Shown here: positions 21,996-32,812 of the stretch, piece by piece
How the letters are laid out: every line of letters begins with the position of its first letter
Position numbering within the stretch: the stretch's first letter is position 1
Origin: Symbiodinium natans
Lineage: Eukaryota > Sar > Dinophyceae > Suessiales > Symbiodiniaceae
NCBI GenBank assembly: GCA_905221605.1
Contig: CAJNDS010002485.1
Span: 208,001 to 272,000 of the forward strand
DNA length: 64,000 nt
Reading direction: 5' to 3'
Translations under genes and position numbers: made by a program
Notes under the pieces: generated by a model
What the model saw: only the letters and a program-made list of their open reading frames with translations
Told to the model about the DNA's origin: nothing
The model's database searches: none

Positions 21996-23523
21996 CACAC
22001 ATATTCTTTTAATATCTGGTCAGTATAAGTACCTAAACTACTTAACAACATCACCCAAAGCTTAAGAAAACGCCATGACCATATGCATAGGGGCTCGAAC
22101 AGAATGAATCTCTGTGCCCTGGCCCCAGGGACGGGTAGGCCTGCTATTTGGACGACGCCCTACCTACCCTAAACCCTAAACCTCAAAACCTAAACCCTAA
22201 ACTCTAAACTCTAAACCGATCTAAACCCTAAACCCTAAACCCTACCTATAATGAAGGGTCTAGGGAGTCCCCCTGGGCGCCATGGTGCACGTGCGCCCTA
22301 TCCTTGACTGACCGGAGATGAGGTTCGGGGTGAAGGGCCCAAAACCCTAGGGTTTCGGGTTTAGGGTTTGGGGTTTAGGGTTTACGGTTTAGGGTTTGGG
22401 ATTTAGGGTTTAGGGTTTAGGGTTCTCGGCTTTGGTGGTTTCAGGAGTTTTTTAGGCTCTTGGGCTGTGGAGGTTTGGAGTACGATGTTTTCTTTATGGC
22501 ATAGATCGGGTTTCCGGCTTAGGGTCGTTGAGCCCTTACTGGTAGGCTTACGCGGCCTCTCGAGTTTGAAGTATGTGTATGTAGGGCTCCAAGATGCAAG
22601 GCTTCAAAGAAGAGAGAACTGTTTTAACCCATCACAAAAAGACATACAAACTGAAGCCCCACACTTTTAACCTGCAGCTTTTGCGGTTGATGCAAACGCC
22701 CTGACCTGGCTATCCACAGCCGCCACGACCGCGACGAGTACCTGAGCCGTCCAACACGCGGAGGCTTCTGCAACATCACATGGCTGGCATCTGGGTTAGG
22801 TCGTGCATGGCTCTGGTATAGGGCTTCGCTGTTGAGTCTTCGGCACACGTACCATACGCATGCGAATACCGATATCGATATGCATGTACAGACGCCTATA
22901 CGCCTGTACGTCTCCAATGGTACCTACAAACCCTAAACCCTAAACCCTGGGCCCTAAACCCCAATCAACCCGCTTGTGTGCCTCTGTGTGCCAACTGTGA
23001 ACGAACATGAAACGAATTAAGCAAAACAACGGATAAACTAGCAGGTGAATAGTTGAACTCGGGTTTACACACAAATCAGTAGCAATTTCCTCCGTGTTTC
23101 ATGTTGAGATTTATGAGCCATTTCGGACGTTTGCCTCTGCAATGCGCATATGTGTTCATGCGGGCTCCCTGCCAGCTAAGACTCTGCGCTAACCCTAAGG
23201 CTACACATTCTCACTCAGTCGCTCATTCACTCACTCACTCACTCCCGCTCTCCCTCTCTCTCTCTCTCGCTCTCTCCTGCGCTCGCGCTCTCTGAATGGA
23301 CATCCCACCAACAATTCTCACTTGCCAGGCTTCACCGACTAATTCTGTACGTAGTGCTTCTTTAAAGTCAGCACGCCAAAACATCTCTAAACCCAAAACC
23401 CAAAACCCAAAACCCAAAACCCTGAACCACTCGCGGAGCTTCTTGGCGGTATCGAAATATCTGCTTTGTCCCAGCTCTGGCATCGGATCGCTAAAACAGG
23501 TTGATCTTGCCTTCACCGCCTGC

Positions 23524-23650
23524 ATAGGGTTTGGGGTTTAGGGTTTAGGGTTTAGGGTTTAGGGTTTAGGGTTTAGGGTTCAGGGTTTAGGGTTTAGGGT
23601 TCAGGGTTCAGGGTTTAGGGTTTAGGGTTCTGGATTCAGGGTTTAGGGTA
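23524..23650 (+). repeat. ITS array with TTCAGGG variants
   Basis: About 17 units, mainly TTTAGGG with several TTCAGGG, read on the plus strand. Confidence 0.9.
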
Positions 23651-24265
23651 GGGCGACTGCATTCCACTCCGTCAAGTGAGACGAGCAAGATTCGAGTCCT
23701 TCAGCATCACCTTTTCCTCGATTAGGCACACAATTCCTTTAGGGTTCAGGGTTCAGGGTTTAGGGTTTAGGGAGGATTTCGAGCTAGGGTTGTTTTTTTA
23801 GGGATAAGGGGTAAGCCGCAAGCTCGAGGAACTCTAGGACCTTCATAAACCCTAGAATATAACCCTAAACTATAAACCCTAAACCCTAAAGCCTAAAACC
23901 TAAACCCTAAACCCTAACCCTAAACTCTAAACTCTTTTCTTCATGTTTTCCTTGGTCTAAACCCCCCTGAGGCCTGAGCCCACGACATTACGCGGACCCT
24001 GAAAAAACGAAACCTGAACCGCAAACCCTAAACCCAAAACTCCAAACCCTGAACTGTAAACTCGATCGAGAACTCCAGACCCGAAACCAGAAACCGAAAC
24101 CCTCAATACTGAAAATCCTGAGGGTTTAGGGTTTAGGGTTTAGGGTTCTGAAGATTTCTTGCAACCAAGGCGACTGCGGGTGCTCCGCGGCGGCAGAGCT
24201 GCGAAGTGGCCCCGCGGGCGGTGCGCTGGAGCTCGACCGAAGCCTAGGCGGGCACTTTCGGGGCG

Positions 24266-24345
24266 AGGGTTTAGGGTTTAGGGTTTAGGGTTTAGGGTTT
24301 AGGGTTTAGGGTTTAGGGTTTAGGGTTTGGGGTTTGGGGTTGAGA
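24266..24345 (+). repeat. ITS array, TTTAGGG orientation
   Basis: Nine perfect TTTAGGG units followed by TTTGGGG variants. Confidence 0.9.
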
Positions 24346-24802
24346 GGTGAAGTGTCTCAATAGTTGCCTGCCGGGCATTCCAGCAAGGGTCCTGGCCCTG
24401 CAAGGCTTGTCTAAGGGTTTCGGGTTTAGGATTTAGGGTTTAGGGTTTAGGGAGCCTAAAACGCCTAAACTTGTTTGTGGGGTTTAGGCTTCAATGGCTC
24501 ATGGCTCACGCGGTTTTGGGAATTCGGGAATCCTCACCAAGACATGCAGACAAACGGCAAAACCGTAATCCCTAAACCCTAACCCCCTAAACGTAAACCC
24601 TAAACCCTTAACCCTAAACCCTAAACCCTAAACTCTAATGCGCAGCCCCAGTTGCCAAGTCCAGCGTGTCTCGAATCATCGGCGCAAAGCACCTCAAGTT
24701 CCGAGGGCCCTGTTTCGGTTTAGGGTTTGGGGTTTGGGGTTTGGGGTTTGGGGTTTAGGGTTTAGGGTTTAGGGTTTAGGGTTTAGGGTTTAGGGCCCTT
24801 CA

Positions 24803-24920
24803 TATGGTCCGTGACCTCCTCAACAGGGTTCGGAAGCATAGGCCCTTGGGTTGTATAGGGTATACAAGTGTAAAGGGGTCCCATTTTCATGGCCCATGTT
24901 CAGGGACCATGTAACTACCC
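24803..24920. repeat. MITE-F copy 1
   Basis: Left 'CATATGGTCCGTGACC' and right 'GGGACCATGTAACTACCC' pair as inverted repeats. The centre holds 'AGGCCCTTGGGTTGTATAGG' and the mirrored 'GGGGTCCCATTTTCATGG'. Family members are at 28.3, 42.9, 56.1 and 59.8 kb. Confidence 0.65.
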
Positions 24921-26246
24921 TAAGACAAGTGGCAGTTTAGGATGAGGAGGTTTGGGGTTGAGGGGCAGAGTTGGGTGTGTATAGGGTGAGCCCACACGCG
25001 GTTCAGGCTAGACGAGGGCCGCTGTCCAAGAGGGTCCGTATACAGCAGCCTCAGACATCGAAGCAATATCGTCGAGGGGGGGGGGGGGGGATACGATCGG
25101 AAGCTTGGTATCTATATACTCCCACTATCCATTCTGAGTTCTTAGGGCCCGCATACCCAAAACACCCTCAACCCTAAACCCTAAACCCAAAGCACTAAAC
25201 CCTAAACCCTAAACCCTAAACCCTAAACCCGAAACCCTAAACCTTAAACCCTAAACCCTAAACCCCAAACCCTAAACCCTCCCTAGATCCAAAACACTCA
25301 GAATCACGCGGCAGCACATCGCCACAGCGCCCGGCGCGGAGGGCGCAGGCCTGCGCCAAGGCCTCGCTTGGGGTCTGCTTAAAGGTTCATGGTACTTACT
25401 GCCCAAGGGTTTAGGGTTTAGGGTTTAGGGATTAGGGTTTAGGGTTTAGGGTTTAGGGTCCGGGAATGTAGAACGCGAGTTGCGTGGTCCCTTAGTATGC
25501 ATGTGCCCTTCATTGGGGAAGTCGGTACTGTGTAGACTCTGCTAAAAGGTATACCTGCGGGGGATATAAGGTGCCTATTTCCATCATTCCTGACTAAGAC
25601 CCAGAGTAGGTACTCCAAACACCGTAGTGGCCCCGAAGTAAGACTGACCGCTTTCCCCTCGCCAACCCTAAAGTGCAAGCCCTTCTAGGGCGGAACCCCA
25701 AACTCCCTGTACAAAACCCTAAGCCCCAAAGCCTACCCTAAGCCCCAAAGCCTAAACCCGACAGCCTAAGCCCTAAACCCTAAACCCTAAACCCTAAGCC
25801 CTAAGCCCTAAGGCCCTAAAGCCTAAACCCTGCCTGGAGCAGAGTCAGCGCCGCGTTGGCAAACCGTGCCTATAGTCGCAAGGCCCTAAATGGCACTGTG
25901 GTCTGATCTTAGGGTTCCAGGCTTAGGGTTGAGGGTTTAGGGTTTAGGGGGTTTAGGGCTAGGTGTTTCAGGGCCGAGGCAAGCAAGTAATGTCTCGTCA
26001 AACAGGTGTGTACGCAAAGTAGTGCGGACCCTACACTGAAGGGTTTCGACGGTTTTCGTGGCTGTCACGATATCAACAAGTCGATCAGAGTCTTTTACCC
26101 CAAAACCCAAAACCCTAAAGTTGTGTTGGCGCTGGCTGGGTTGGGCTCAGTCGGTTATCTGTGACCTGAGCTAAATCGGTGCGGAATACTTTGCATACCT
26201 CCTAACATCAACACGTTGAATGTGAGGCCCTGCACCCGACACCTTG

Positions 26247-26248
<2 letters not shown>

Positions 26249-26278
<30 letters not shown>
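26249..26278 (+). repeat. Poly(A) run of 30
   Basis: Thirty uninterrupted A residues follow about 270 bp of non-repetitive DNA (25975-26248). It could be the tail of a retroposed transcript or SINE, or a simple A-run. No target duplication was identified. Confidence 0.9.
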
Positions 26279-26279
<1 letters not shown>

Positions 26280-27061
26280 GCCAAAGACCCCAAGCCCAGA
26301 AGCAAACCCTGAACCCGGTTCACCCTGACGAAATTACCCAAATTACCCTAAACCCCAAACCCTGAACATCCCTAAACCCTAAACCCCTCCACCTGACTAA
26401 ACCCTCACTCCCTGAAGCATCTTGCAACTTGGCGGCCGCCAGCGCCGCAACGCTGGCCATGAAGACCTTTGTCGCACCCAGAAAGTTCAAGCACTGGGCA
26501 TTGAGGGTCCCAAAGGGTTTAGGGTTTAGGGTTTAGGGTTTGGGGCGTAGGGTTTGGGGCTCAGGGTTTGGGGCTTAGGCTTTAGGGTCTGCAGAGTTTA
26601 GGGCTTGGATTCTGGGGTTTTGTGCAGTCTAGTGTTTAGGGTCAAGATTCTAGGGTTTAGGGTTTGGGGTCTTCAGTTTCGGTGCCAGGGATGGATCTGG
26701 AGCTCAAGGGTTTAGGGTTTAGGGTTTAGGGTTTAGGGTTTACGGTTTACGGTTTACGGGGAGGCCTTGGCACATTGCTGTCTTAGTTTCATGATCCCTT
26801 CCTTTGTCCTACTGCTGTAAGTGCGGAGAGCACCGTCTAGCCGGGAGTACAAACCCTAACCCCAAACCCAAAATCCTAAACCCTAAAACCTGAACCCTAA
26901 ACCCTAAACCCTAAACCCTAAACCCTAAACCCTAAACCCTAAACCCTAAACCCTAAACCCTGAACCCAGCCCCTGGCCAGCCCTGAACCCAAAGCTGCAC
27001 ACCGTGTGCAGAGTGCGGAGAGGGCTTGCCAGTTTTGAGAGACCACAGGGAGCATTGAGCC

Positions 27062-27190
27062 GTTTAGGGTTTAGGGTTTAGGGTTTAGGGTTTAGGGTTT
27101 AGGGTTTAGGGTTTAGGGTTTAGGGGGTAGGGTTTAGGGTTCAGAGTTTAGGGTTTAGGGTTTAGGGTTTGGGTTTAGGGTTTGGGTTTT
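27062..27190 (+). repeat. ITS array, TTTAGGG orientation
   Basis: About 18 units, nine perfect in a row at the left, degenerating to the right (GTAGGG, TTCAGAG, TTTGGG). Confidence 0.9.
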
Positions 27191-27434
27191 AGGGTGGTGG
27201 TAGGGCTAAAGCACTCTAAACCCGAAACCTATAAGACAAGGATGCTAGGACGCCAAAACCGAAACACTTGAAGCCTTGAAGCCACTTGCTAAGCCCCTCA
27301 ACCTGAAACCCCAAACATCGGCCAGGCACCAAGGTCCCGAATCAAACCGTAAACCGTAAACCCTAAACCCTAAACCCTAAACCCTTCCCCAATCCCAAAC
27401 CATCCGATAGCCTAGATCCCTAAACCCAAAACGT

Positions 27435-27560
27435 CGCTAGTTGCCGAGTCCCTAAGCCGCCTCATCCCCCCAAAAAAAAACAACTAAAATAACACTTTCA
27501 GTCCTATAGATGATTATACTCGTCCAGAGAAGAGGAAAAGCACACTCATTCGGCTATTGC
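27435..27560. repeat. MITE-H copy 3 (diverged)
   Basis: 'CGCTAGTTGCCGAGTCCC' on the left and 'CACTCATTCGGCTATTGCG' on the right are mirror-related and match MITE-H ends with several substitutions. Confidence 0.45.
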
Positions 27561-28336
27561 GCAAACCCAAAACTCCCTAAACACACTAAACCCTAAACTA
27601 AACCCTAAACCTCACTCCCTCCCCTGGACGGCTGGCTTCCTCCCGCATGGCGATGTACGGCCTGGGCGTCACTGTAGCCCAAGAGTGTGGTGGGCGGTTT
27701 AGGGTGAACCCCACCCCCCACACCCCAAACCCTACACCCTACACCCTAATTACACCCTACACCCTACACCCTACACCCTACCCCCTCCCACATGTCTCCT
27801 CAGGAATGCTGGTGCTCAGGGTTTCAGGCTTTTACCCTAAACCCCAAACCCCAAACCCCTAAACCCAAAATCCTAAACCCTTTTGGTGGACTCTAGGCGA
27901 AGAAGTAGACTTGACTCAGAAGCCCAAGCCTACGGAAGTAGCACCCCCCAATCACCTACAGAGGGGGGTAGTAGGGGAACCCATGGTACAACAAACCCTA
28001 AGCCCCTGGACCTATAACATCCTACAACCCTAACCCCCAACCCTGAACCCTAAACCCCCATTTTTGTCGGGCCCTTAACCCTTAACCCTAAAACCCTAAA
28101 CCCTAAACCCTAGAGGACATGCATCCAAAATGCTCCAGGGACGTGGCGTTGAGAGCGGTGGCGACATGGCCCAGAGAAAGGGACGGCATTGCCTCCATAT
28201 TAGCAACTCTGGGGAGCCCTATGTTAGGGTTTAGGGTTTAGGCTTCAGGGTTTGGGGTTTAGGGTTTAGGGTTTAGGATTGAGGGTTGAGGGTTGAGGGT
28301 TTAGGACTTAGGGCTTAGGGAACCGTCATTTGGGGA

Positions 28337-28440
28337 TCTATTCTATGACTCTTATAAACAGACATAGTAAGGGCCCGTACTTCGCGGATCCCTCTCAACA
28401 AGGGTAAGGCCCATACTAAGGGCCCATAACTTTTGGGGAA
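28337..28440. repeat. MITE-F copy 2
   Basis: Shares 'CGGATCCCTCTCAACAAGGG', 'AAGGCCCATACTAAGGGCCC' and the 'TTATAAACAGACATAGTAAG' core with the copy at 42.9 kb. The left end is poorly preserved. Confidence 0.55.
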
Positions 28441-28670
28441 CCTTCAAGGCCAAGGGGGGTAGGCGTTGGGTTTCGGGTTATTGGGGGCCGGGCCGGGACT
28501 TTGGGGTGTTGGGTTTAGGGGGTTTAGGATGTTCTTGGGGGGGGGGGGGGGTTAGGCCATGCAAGCGCACGTATTCTAGGCCTGGCAGAGTCCCTAATCG
28601 GATTTGGCGGTCACGTATGGAGTCTTGTTGTGTTACCCTAAACCCTGAAACCCTGTAGACCCTCCAAACT

Positions 28671-28755
28671 AAACCCTAAACCCTAAACCCTAAACCCTAA
28701 ACCCTAAACCCTAAACCCTAAACCCTAAACCCTAAACCCTAAACCCTAAAAACCC
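28671..28755 (-). repeat. ITS array, CCCTAAA orientation
   Basis: Twelve near-perfect CCCTAAA units. Confidence 0.95.
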
Positions 28756-28851
28756 CGGAACCACAAGATACCAAGAGCCGAAGCCCAGGCCATTCCCTCC
28801 CGTGCTCTCAAAACGCCCGAAAAGATCCCCCCACCCGAACACCTTCTATTG

Positions 28852-28961
28852 TACTACTAATTCCTTAAGAAGAACCCCGAAAAAATGAAAAACATATTCT
28901 TCCTTGTTAAGGGTACTATAGGGATTTGTTTTTTATTCTTTTGGGGTTCCTAAGCAAAAAG
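28852..28961. repeat. MITE-E copy 3
   Basis: 'TACTAATTCCTTAAGAAGAA' then CCCCGAAAAAATG on the left, 'TTCCTTGTTAAGGGTACTAT' in the centre and 'CTTTTGGGGTTCCTAAGCAA' on the right. This is one of the better copies. Confidence 0.75.
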
Positions 28962-29919
28962 TTTTGTATCGCCTTTGGACGATTCGAATCCTCCCTGTTT
29001 GATCTTTTTGGTTTTTTGTCGGAGGGGGGGGGGGCTTTACAAGCTTTACAACACTAAACCATAAACCCAAACAGGGTTTAGGTTCAGGGTTTAGGGCTCC
29101 GGGGTTTAGAGTCTTTCGGGCTTGGGGCTTGTGGCGCGAACATGGGCGAAAGTCGGGGCGCCACCACAACAATATGGAGGCAGCGCGCACTTGTAACCCT
29201 AAACCCTAAACCCCAAACCCTAAACCCTGAACGCTGAACCCTGAACCCTAAACCCTAAACCGTAGACGGAAGACACGAGGAGTTCCAAGAATTTGCAAAG
29301 TGTCTCAACCCTCAACCCGACACACCAAACACCTGGCAGCCCTAGCATTTCGAAGGATTTTAGGGTTTAGGGTTTAGGGTAAAGGGCCCCTCCGTGTAAG
29401 CCCACAGGTCTTAATAGCGCTTAGCGCATCACGGATCTGCGTTTAAGTGATGGATGGGTTGAAGGGCTTGTGCCTGATTTCAAAGCTGATCTCTAAGCTT
29501 GTTCGCTGTTACCAACCCTAAGCCCTATACCCTAAAACCTAAACCCTAACCCTAAATCCTAAAACTTAAACCCTAAACCCTAAACCCGGTGTGATCCATT
29601 TTCGTTGCTCGCGCAAGTTTCTGAACCAAGCGGCGCAGGCTTCGGCCACGACTTACTGGGCGGGCCCCGAGGGCAGAAAACCAGGCTGGCCCTGGCCCCG
29701 AGAGCGCAGAAATTCATAACCTCTGAACACGACTTGTTTTTTGAGGGTGTAGGGTGTAGGGTTTAAGGTGTAGGGTTGAGGGTGCCGACCCGAGGCTCGC
29801 CAAGGCAATCCGACACCAGCAATAATTGCTGAGTCGATTGACAGATTCGACATGGTTGAGATCAGTGTCTCCCACATGTCTTGCGATGCGCCCCTGAAGC
29901 CTTAGGGCGTAGCCGCCTG

Positions 29920-30008
29920 GGTTTAGGGTTTAGGGTTTAGGGTTTAGGGTTTAGGGTTTAGGGTTTAGGGTTTAGGGTTTAGGGTTTAGGGTTTAGGGTT
30001 TAGGGTTT
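29920..30008 (+). repeat. ITS array, TTTAGGG, copy-1 specific
   Basis: Twelve perfect units begin right after the anchor 'GCCGCCTGGG'. The paralogous site in copy 2 (33909-33930) continues as TTTGAGTACACCGG without a tract. Confidence 0.95.
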
Positions 30009-30110
30009 CAGGACCACCACGTCTAGCTAACGGTCCTTCCTTCAGCCCTAAACAGGCCCCACACCCACTCTAAACCCTGTCTGCAACGCCTTCATAACCC
30101 TCCAAAGCTA

Positions 30111-30239
30111 GGGTTTAGGGTTTAGGGTTTAGGGTTTAGGTTTAGGGTTTAGGGTTTAGGGTTTAGGGTTTAGGGTTTAGGGTTTAGGGTTTAGGGTTTA
30201 GGGTTTAGGGTTTAGGGTTTAGGGTTTAGGGTTTAGGGT
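30111..30239 (+). repeat. ITS array, TTTAGGG, about 18 units
   Basis: One of the longest G-strand tracts in the window, with one shortened unit (TTAGG). It is absent from the collinear part of duplication copy 2. Confidence 0.95.
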
Positions 30240-30716
30240 ACAACAGACTAGACACATTCAAAGCTTCGACCTGAGAATCTGAGAGATTGCTCAAGGACTC
30301 ATGTCTCGGGCCCTGAGTATTGTGGGCCAAAAAAAGGTTAACCTTGCAATTATGGTAGGATTTAGGGCTTAGGGTTTAGGGTTTAGGGCTGAGGATTCTA
30401 CATACCGCAAAAAGCTTAAAGGTTACCTGCTCAGCTACTAAGATTTCTTCCTGTTTGACTTCCTAGATATATGTTCAGGTTTCTGGCGTCCCTGGCGCCC
30501 AAGAGGGATGCAACCTGACCAAAACTCGAACCCTTTAGGGTTTAGGGTTAGGGTTTAGGGATTAGGAACGCCACCTTCTGCAATCAGCTCGAACCCAGCA
30601 TTACACCCTGCTACCAGTACCTTTCCTACCCTCAACCCTAAAGCCTACCCGAACCCTAGGTGGACTGGCGCTTCGTCAACGGCAGCAGCCACCACAGAAG
30701 GAGAAGGGGAACCACC

Positions 30717-30955
30717 CTAAACCCTAAACCCTAAACCCCTAAACCCCTAAACACCTAAACCCCTAAACCCCTAAACCCCTAAACCCCTAAACCCCTAAAC
30801 CCCTAAACCCGTAAACCCGTAAACCCGTAAACCCGTAAACCCGTAAACCCCTAAACCCCTAAACCCCTAAACCCCTAAACCCCTAAACCCCTAAACCCCT
30901 AAACCCCTAAACCCCTAAACCCCTAAACCCCTAAACCCTAAACCCTAAACCCTGA
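30717..30955 (-). repeat. Variant array CCCCTAAA with a CCCGTAAA block
   Basis: After three CCCTAAA units, roughly 25 octamers follow. Most are CCCCTAAA, but five consecutive units near 30808-30848 are CCCGTAAA. Identical variants standing together indicate spread by slippage or unequal exchange within the array. Confidence 0.95.
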
Positions 30956-31231
30956 TCAAGGGTCGAACTAAGTCCCACAGCACCGCGGGAGGGGCGTGGG
31001 GGGGTGTGGTGGCGAGAGGGAGTGGTTCCCAGCTTCTCCCAAAGTTTGGGTTTAGGGGTTAGGGGTTTAGGGTTTAGGGTTTAGGCTTTAGGGCTCAGGG
31101 TTCAGGGTTTAGGGTGTGAGCTAAGTTGAGCTACGCTGAAAGCTTTCGAGGCCGAACAGGTAAGGGTCTCCTGTTGCGAGTTCCACGAGACTATGTGACC
31201 TAGGGTGTTCCGTCGAGCTACTCGCCAAACC

Positions 31232-31300
31232 CTAACTAGGGTTTAGGGTTTAGGGTTTAGGGTTTAGGGTTTAGGGTTTAGGGTTTAGGGTTTAGGGTTT
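31232..31300 (+). repeat. ITS array, TTTAGGG, starting at a tail-to-tail junction
   Basis: Nine perfect units preceded by CCCTAACTAGGG, where C-strand and G-strand motifs meet. At the corresponding place in duplication copy 2 (34800-34832) there is a short tract in the opposite orientation. Confidence 0.9.
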
Positions 31301-31465
31301 CGGAACTTAAACCCTAGCTAACCCCAAAGGGAACCCTTTACCCGTCAACCAATAAACGCCCAGTTGGTTGAAGGGTCCAAGCGGCTTAGGCGCATCACAC
31401 CGATTCCCAGAGGCATCTAGGCAAGATCTGCACACAACGGGGGGAGCAAGCCTCCTACTACTAGG

Positions 31466-31571
31466 CTGCCCAGTAACCTGGCTGAAAAAGGGTGCCCTTT
31501 TTTGCTTAAAGGGGTTTGTAAGGGAACCTAAACCCCCCAAAAAAAGGGAATAAGGGTACTACTGGGCATCC
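31466..31571. repeat. MITE-G copy 2 (best copy)
   Basis: Inverted ends AGGCTGCCCAGTA and TACTGGGCATCCT. The core has 'AAAGGGTGCCCTTTTTTGCT' then TAAAGGGG, and 'GGGAACCTAAACCCCCCAAA'. Its native CCTAAACCCC motif is where another copy (61.1 kb) carries a long ITS array. Confidence 0.8.
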
Positions 31572-31885
31572 TAGACTATGAACCTTGTGACCAGAGCAGT
31601 CGCCGCTTAGAGGGTCTAGAGTACCTAAAGTGGCTGCGGACCTGAGACTTACACAGTTCGTAATGGCCTGAATGTAGTCCTTTGGAGGGCTCCTAGAATA
31701 AGGATAAGAAAGCTTTAGGGTAGATTCGGGGTACCCCTATCCAGGGAAATGCATAGTCTTGAAGGATATGATAGCATAAGGCTTTTGGGACCATCAGATA
31801 ATACTATTCGTATTATTCCGAGCCCTGTCTAACCCTAAACCTTGAAACTGTAAACCCCCCAAGAGGGATTGGGGATCAGCCCCGG

Positions 31886-31937
31886 GTTTAGGGTTTAGGG
31901 TTTAGGGTTTAGGGTTTAGGGTTTAGGGTTTAGGGTT
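31886..31937 (+). repeat. ITS array, TTTAGGG, copy-1 specific
   Basis: Seven perfect units between the duplication anchors 'GAGGGATTGGGG' and 'CTTTCTTTTATGCA'. Copy 2 has ordinary sequence between the same anchors (36160-36245). Confidence 0.95.
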
Positions 31938-31967
31938 CCGCCCGCTCTTTCTTTTATGCACTTGTTG

Positions 31968-32065
31968 GGGGTTCCGAAACATCGGGTACCCTTTTCGGGG
32001 CCCCCTTTTCAGGGGATTCAGGTCTAGTTGGGGTATAAAAGGGGTACCTCTATTTTGGGAAACAC
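31968..32065. mobile_element. MITE-I with 7-bp target duplication and a paralogous empty site
   Basis: A 98-bp element with inverted ends GGGGTTCCGAAACATCGGGT and GGGGTACCTCTATTTTGGGA + AACACC, flanked by the direct repeat CTTGTTG (31961-31967 and 32066-32072). In duplication copy 2 the same position reads 'ttatgcagctattggctacg' with no element, so this is a real insertion after the duplication. A second copy in the opposite orientation lies near 40282-40384 and shares 'CTAGTTGGGGTATAAAAGG' (as its complement). It encodes nothing. Confidence 0.8.
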
Positions 32066-32159
32066 CTTGTTGACTACGAGTACATCATACTTACAATTCT
32101 GGGCCCTCGGATGATGACATGAACCGATACCACACCCTAAACCCCAAGCCAGTAAACTG

Positions 32160-32222
32160 CCACCTAAACCCTAAACCCTAAACCCTAAACCCTAAACCCT
32201 AAACCCTAAACCCTAAACCCCT
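32160..32222 (-). repeat. ITS array, CCCTAAA orientation
   Basis: About eight units; the paralogous region in duplication copy 2 has four units (36325-36352). Confidence 0.9.
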
Positions 32223-32318
32223 ACTCCAATCGACTGGCTTGCAACAGCCCGGAAGAACTTTTAAAATGAGCAGGCCAGCCGGAGCTGCCGGAGTGCAGGC
32301 TTAGCATGCTTTTGCTTT

Positions 32319-32406
32319 AGGGTGTAGGGTGTAGGGTGTAGGGTTTAGGGTTTAGGGTTTAGGGTTTAGGGTGAAGGGTTTAGGGTTTAGGGTTTAGGGT
32401 TTAGGG
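32319..32406 (+). repeat. ITS array, TTTAGGG orientation
   Basis: Twelve units; three TGTAGGG variants stand together at the left. The counterpart at 36478-36545 is shorter and degenerate. Confidence 0.9.
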
Positions 32407-32676
32407 CTCTACTCTATGTACACTACAGTAGTTAGCGTTATCTTGGATCGAAGGTTTACGCGGCTAGTGTTTGAGGTCACGCCCTATCAGCCGCAAACCC
32501 TAAACCAACCTTACCCTCAGTGTGCCTGCATGACACGATTTGGCGGTGGGTTGAGAAACCCTAAACCCGAAACCCTAAACCCCAGGTCTAGGTGTCTCAA
32601 CCACCCTTGCCCCCCCAAACACCAAGCCCCGGCACACTTAAGGAGGGCGCGTGGGGGAGTGAACTTGGGCACTTCG

Positions 32677-32812
32677 GGGTTTAGGGTTTGTTTAGGGTTT
32701 AGGGTTTAGGGTTTAGGGTTTAGGGTTTAGGGTTTAGGGTTTAGGGTTTAGGGTTTAGGGTTTAGGGTTTAGGGTTTAGGGTTTAGGGCTTAGGGTTTAG
32801 GGTTTAGGACGC
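32677..32812 (+). repeat. ITS array, TTTAGGG, copy-1 specific
   Basis: About 18 units, almost all perfect. No tract is present in the collinear segment of duplication copy 2 (36850-36905). Confidence 0.95.

Larger units (their letters stand above)
21996..26248. other. Gene-less ITS mosaic
   Basis: ITS at 22345-22425, 23524-23650, 24120-24145, 24266-24345, 24717-24796, 25190-25285 and 25405-25460. A CT/CTCA microsatellite is at 23208-23292, and a G14 run at about 25077-25090. Stretches at 22430-22920 and 22960-23200 are nearly ITS-free, but their open frames are short and unrecognised. Confidence 0.5.
26280..29590. other. Gene-less ITS mosaic
   Basis: ITS at 26517-26560, 26702-26750, 26885-26965, 27062-27190, 28235-28320 and 28671-28755. 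A CACCCTA-type repeat is at 27725-27782. One MITE-H, one MITE-F and one MITE-E copy are present, with a G18 run near 28533-28550. No supported gene. Confidence 0.5.

Noticed and set aside
21637-22054. Three overlapping minus-strand frames of about 100-120 codons (YIYTYI, HIHT)
   Set aside because: Products of the TA/TG/GTAT microsatellite.
28975-29000. TTCGAATCC resembling a tRNA T-arm
   Set aside because: No acceptor, D or anticodon arms could be placed around it; no tRNA gene was found in the window.
30717-30955. Regular short repeats suggestive of a CRISPR array
   Set aside because: Units are 7-8 bp and contiguous with no unique spacers; they are telomere variants in a eukaryotic context.
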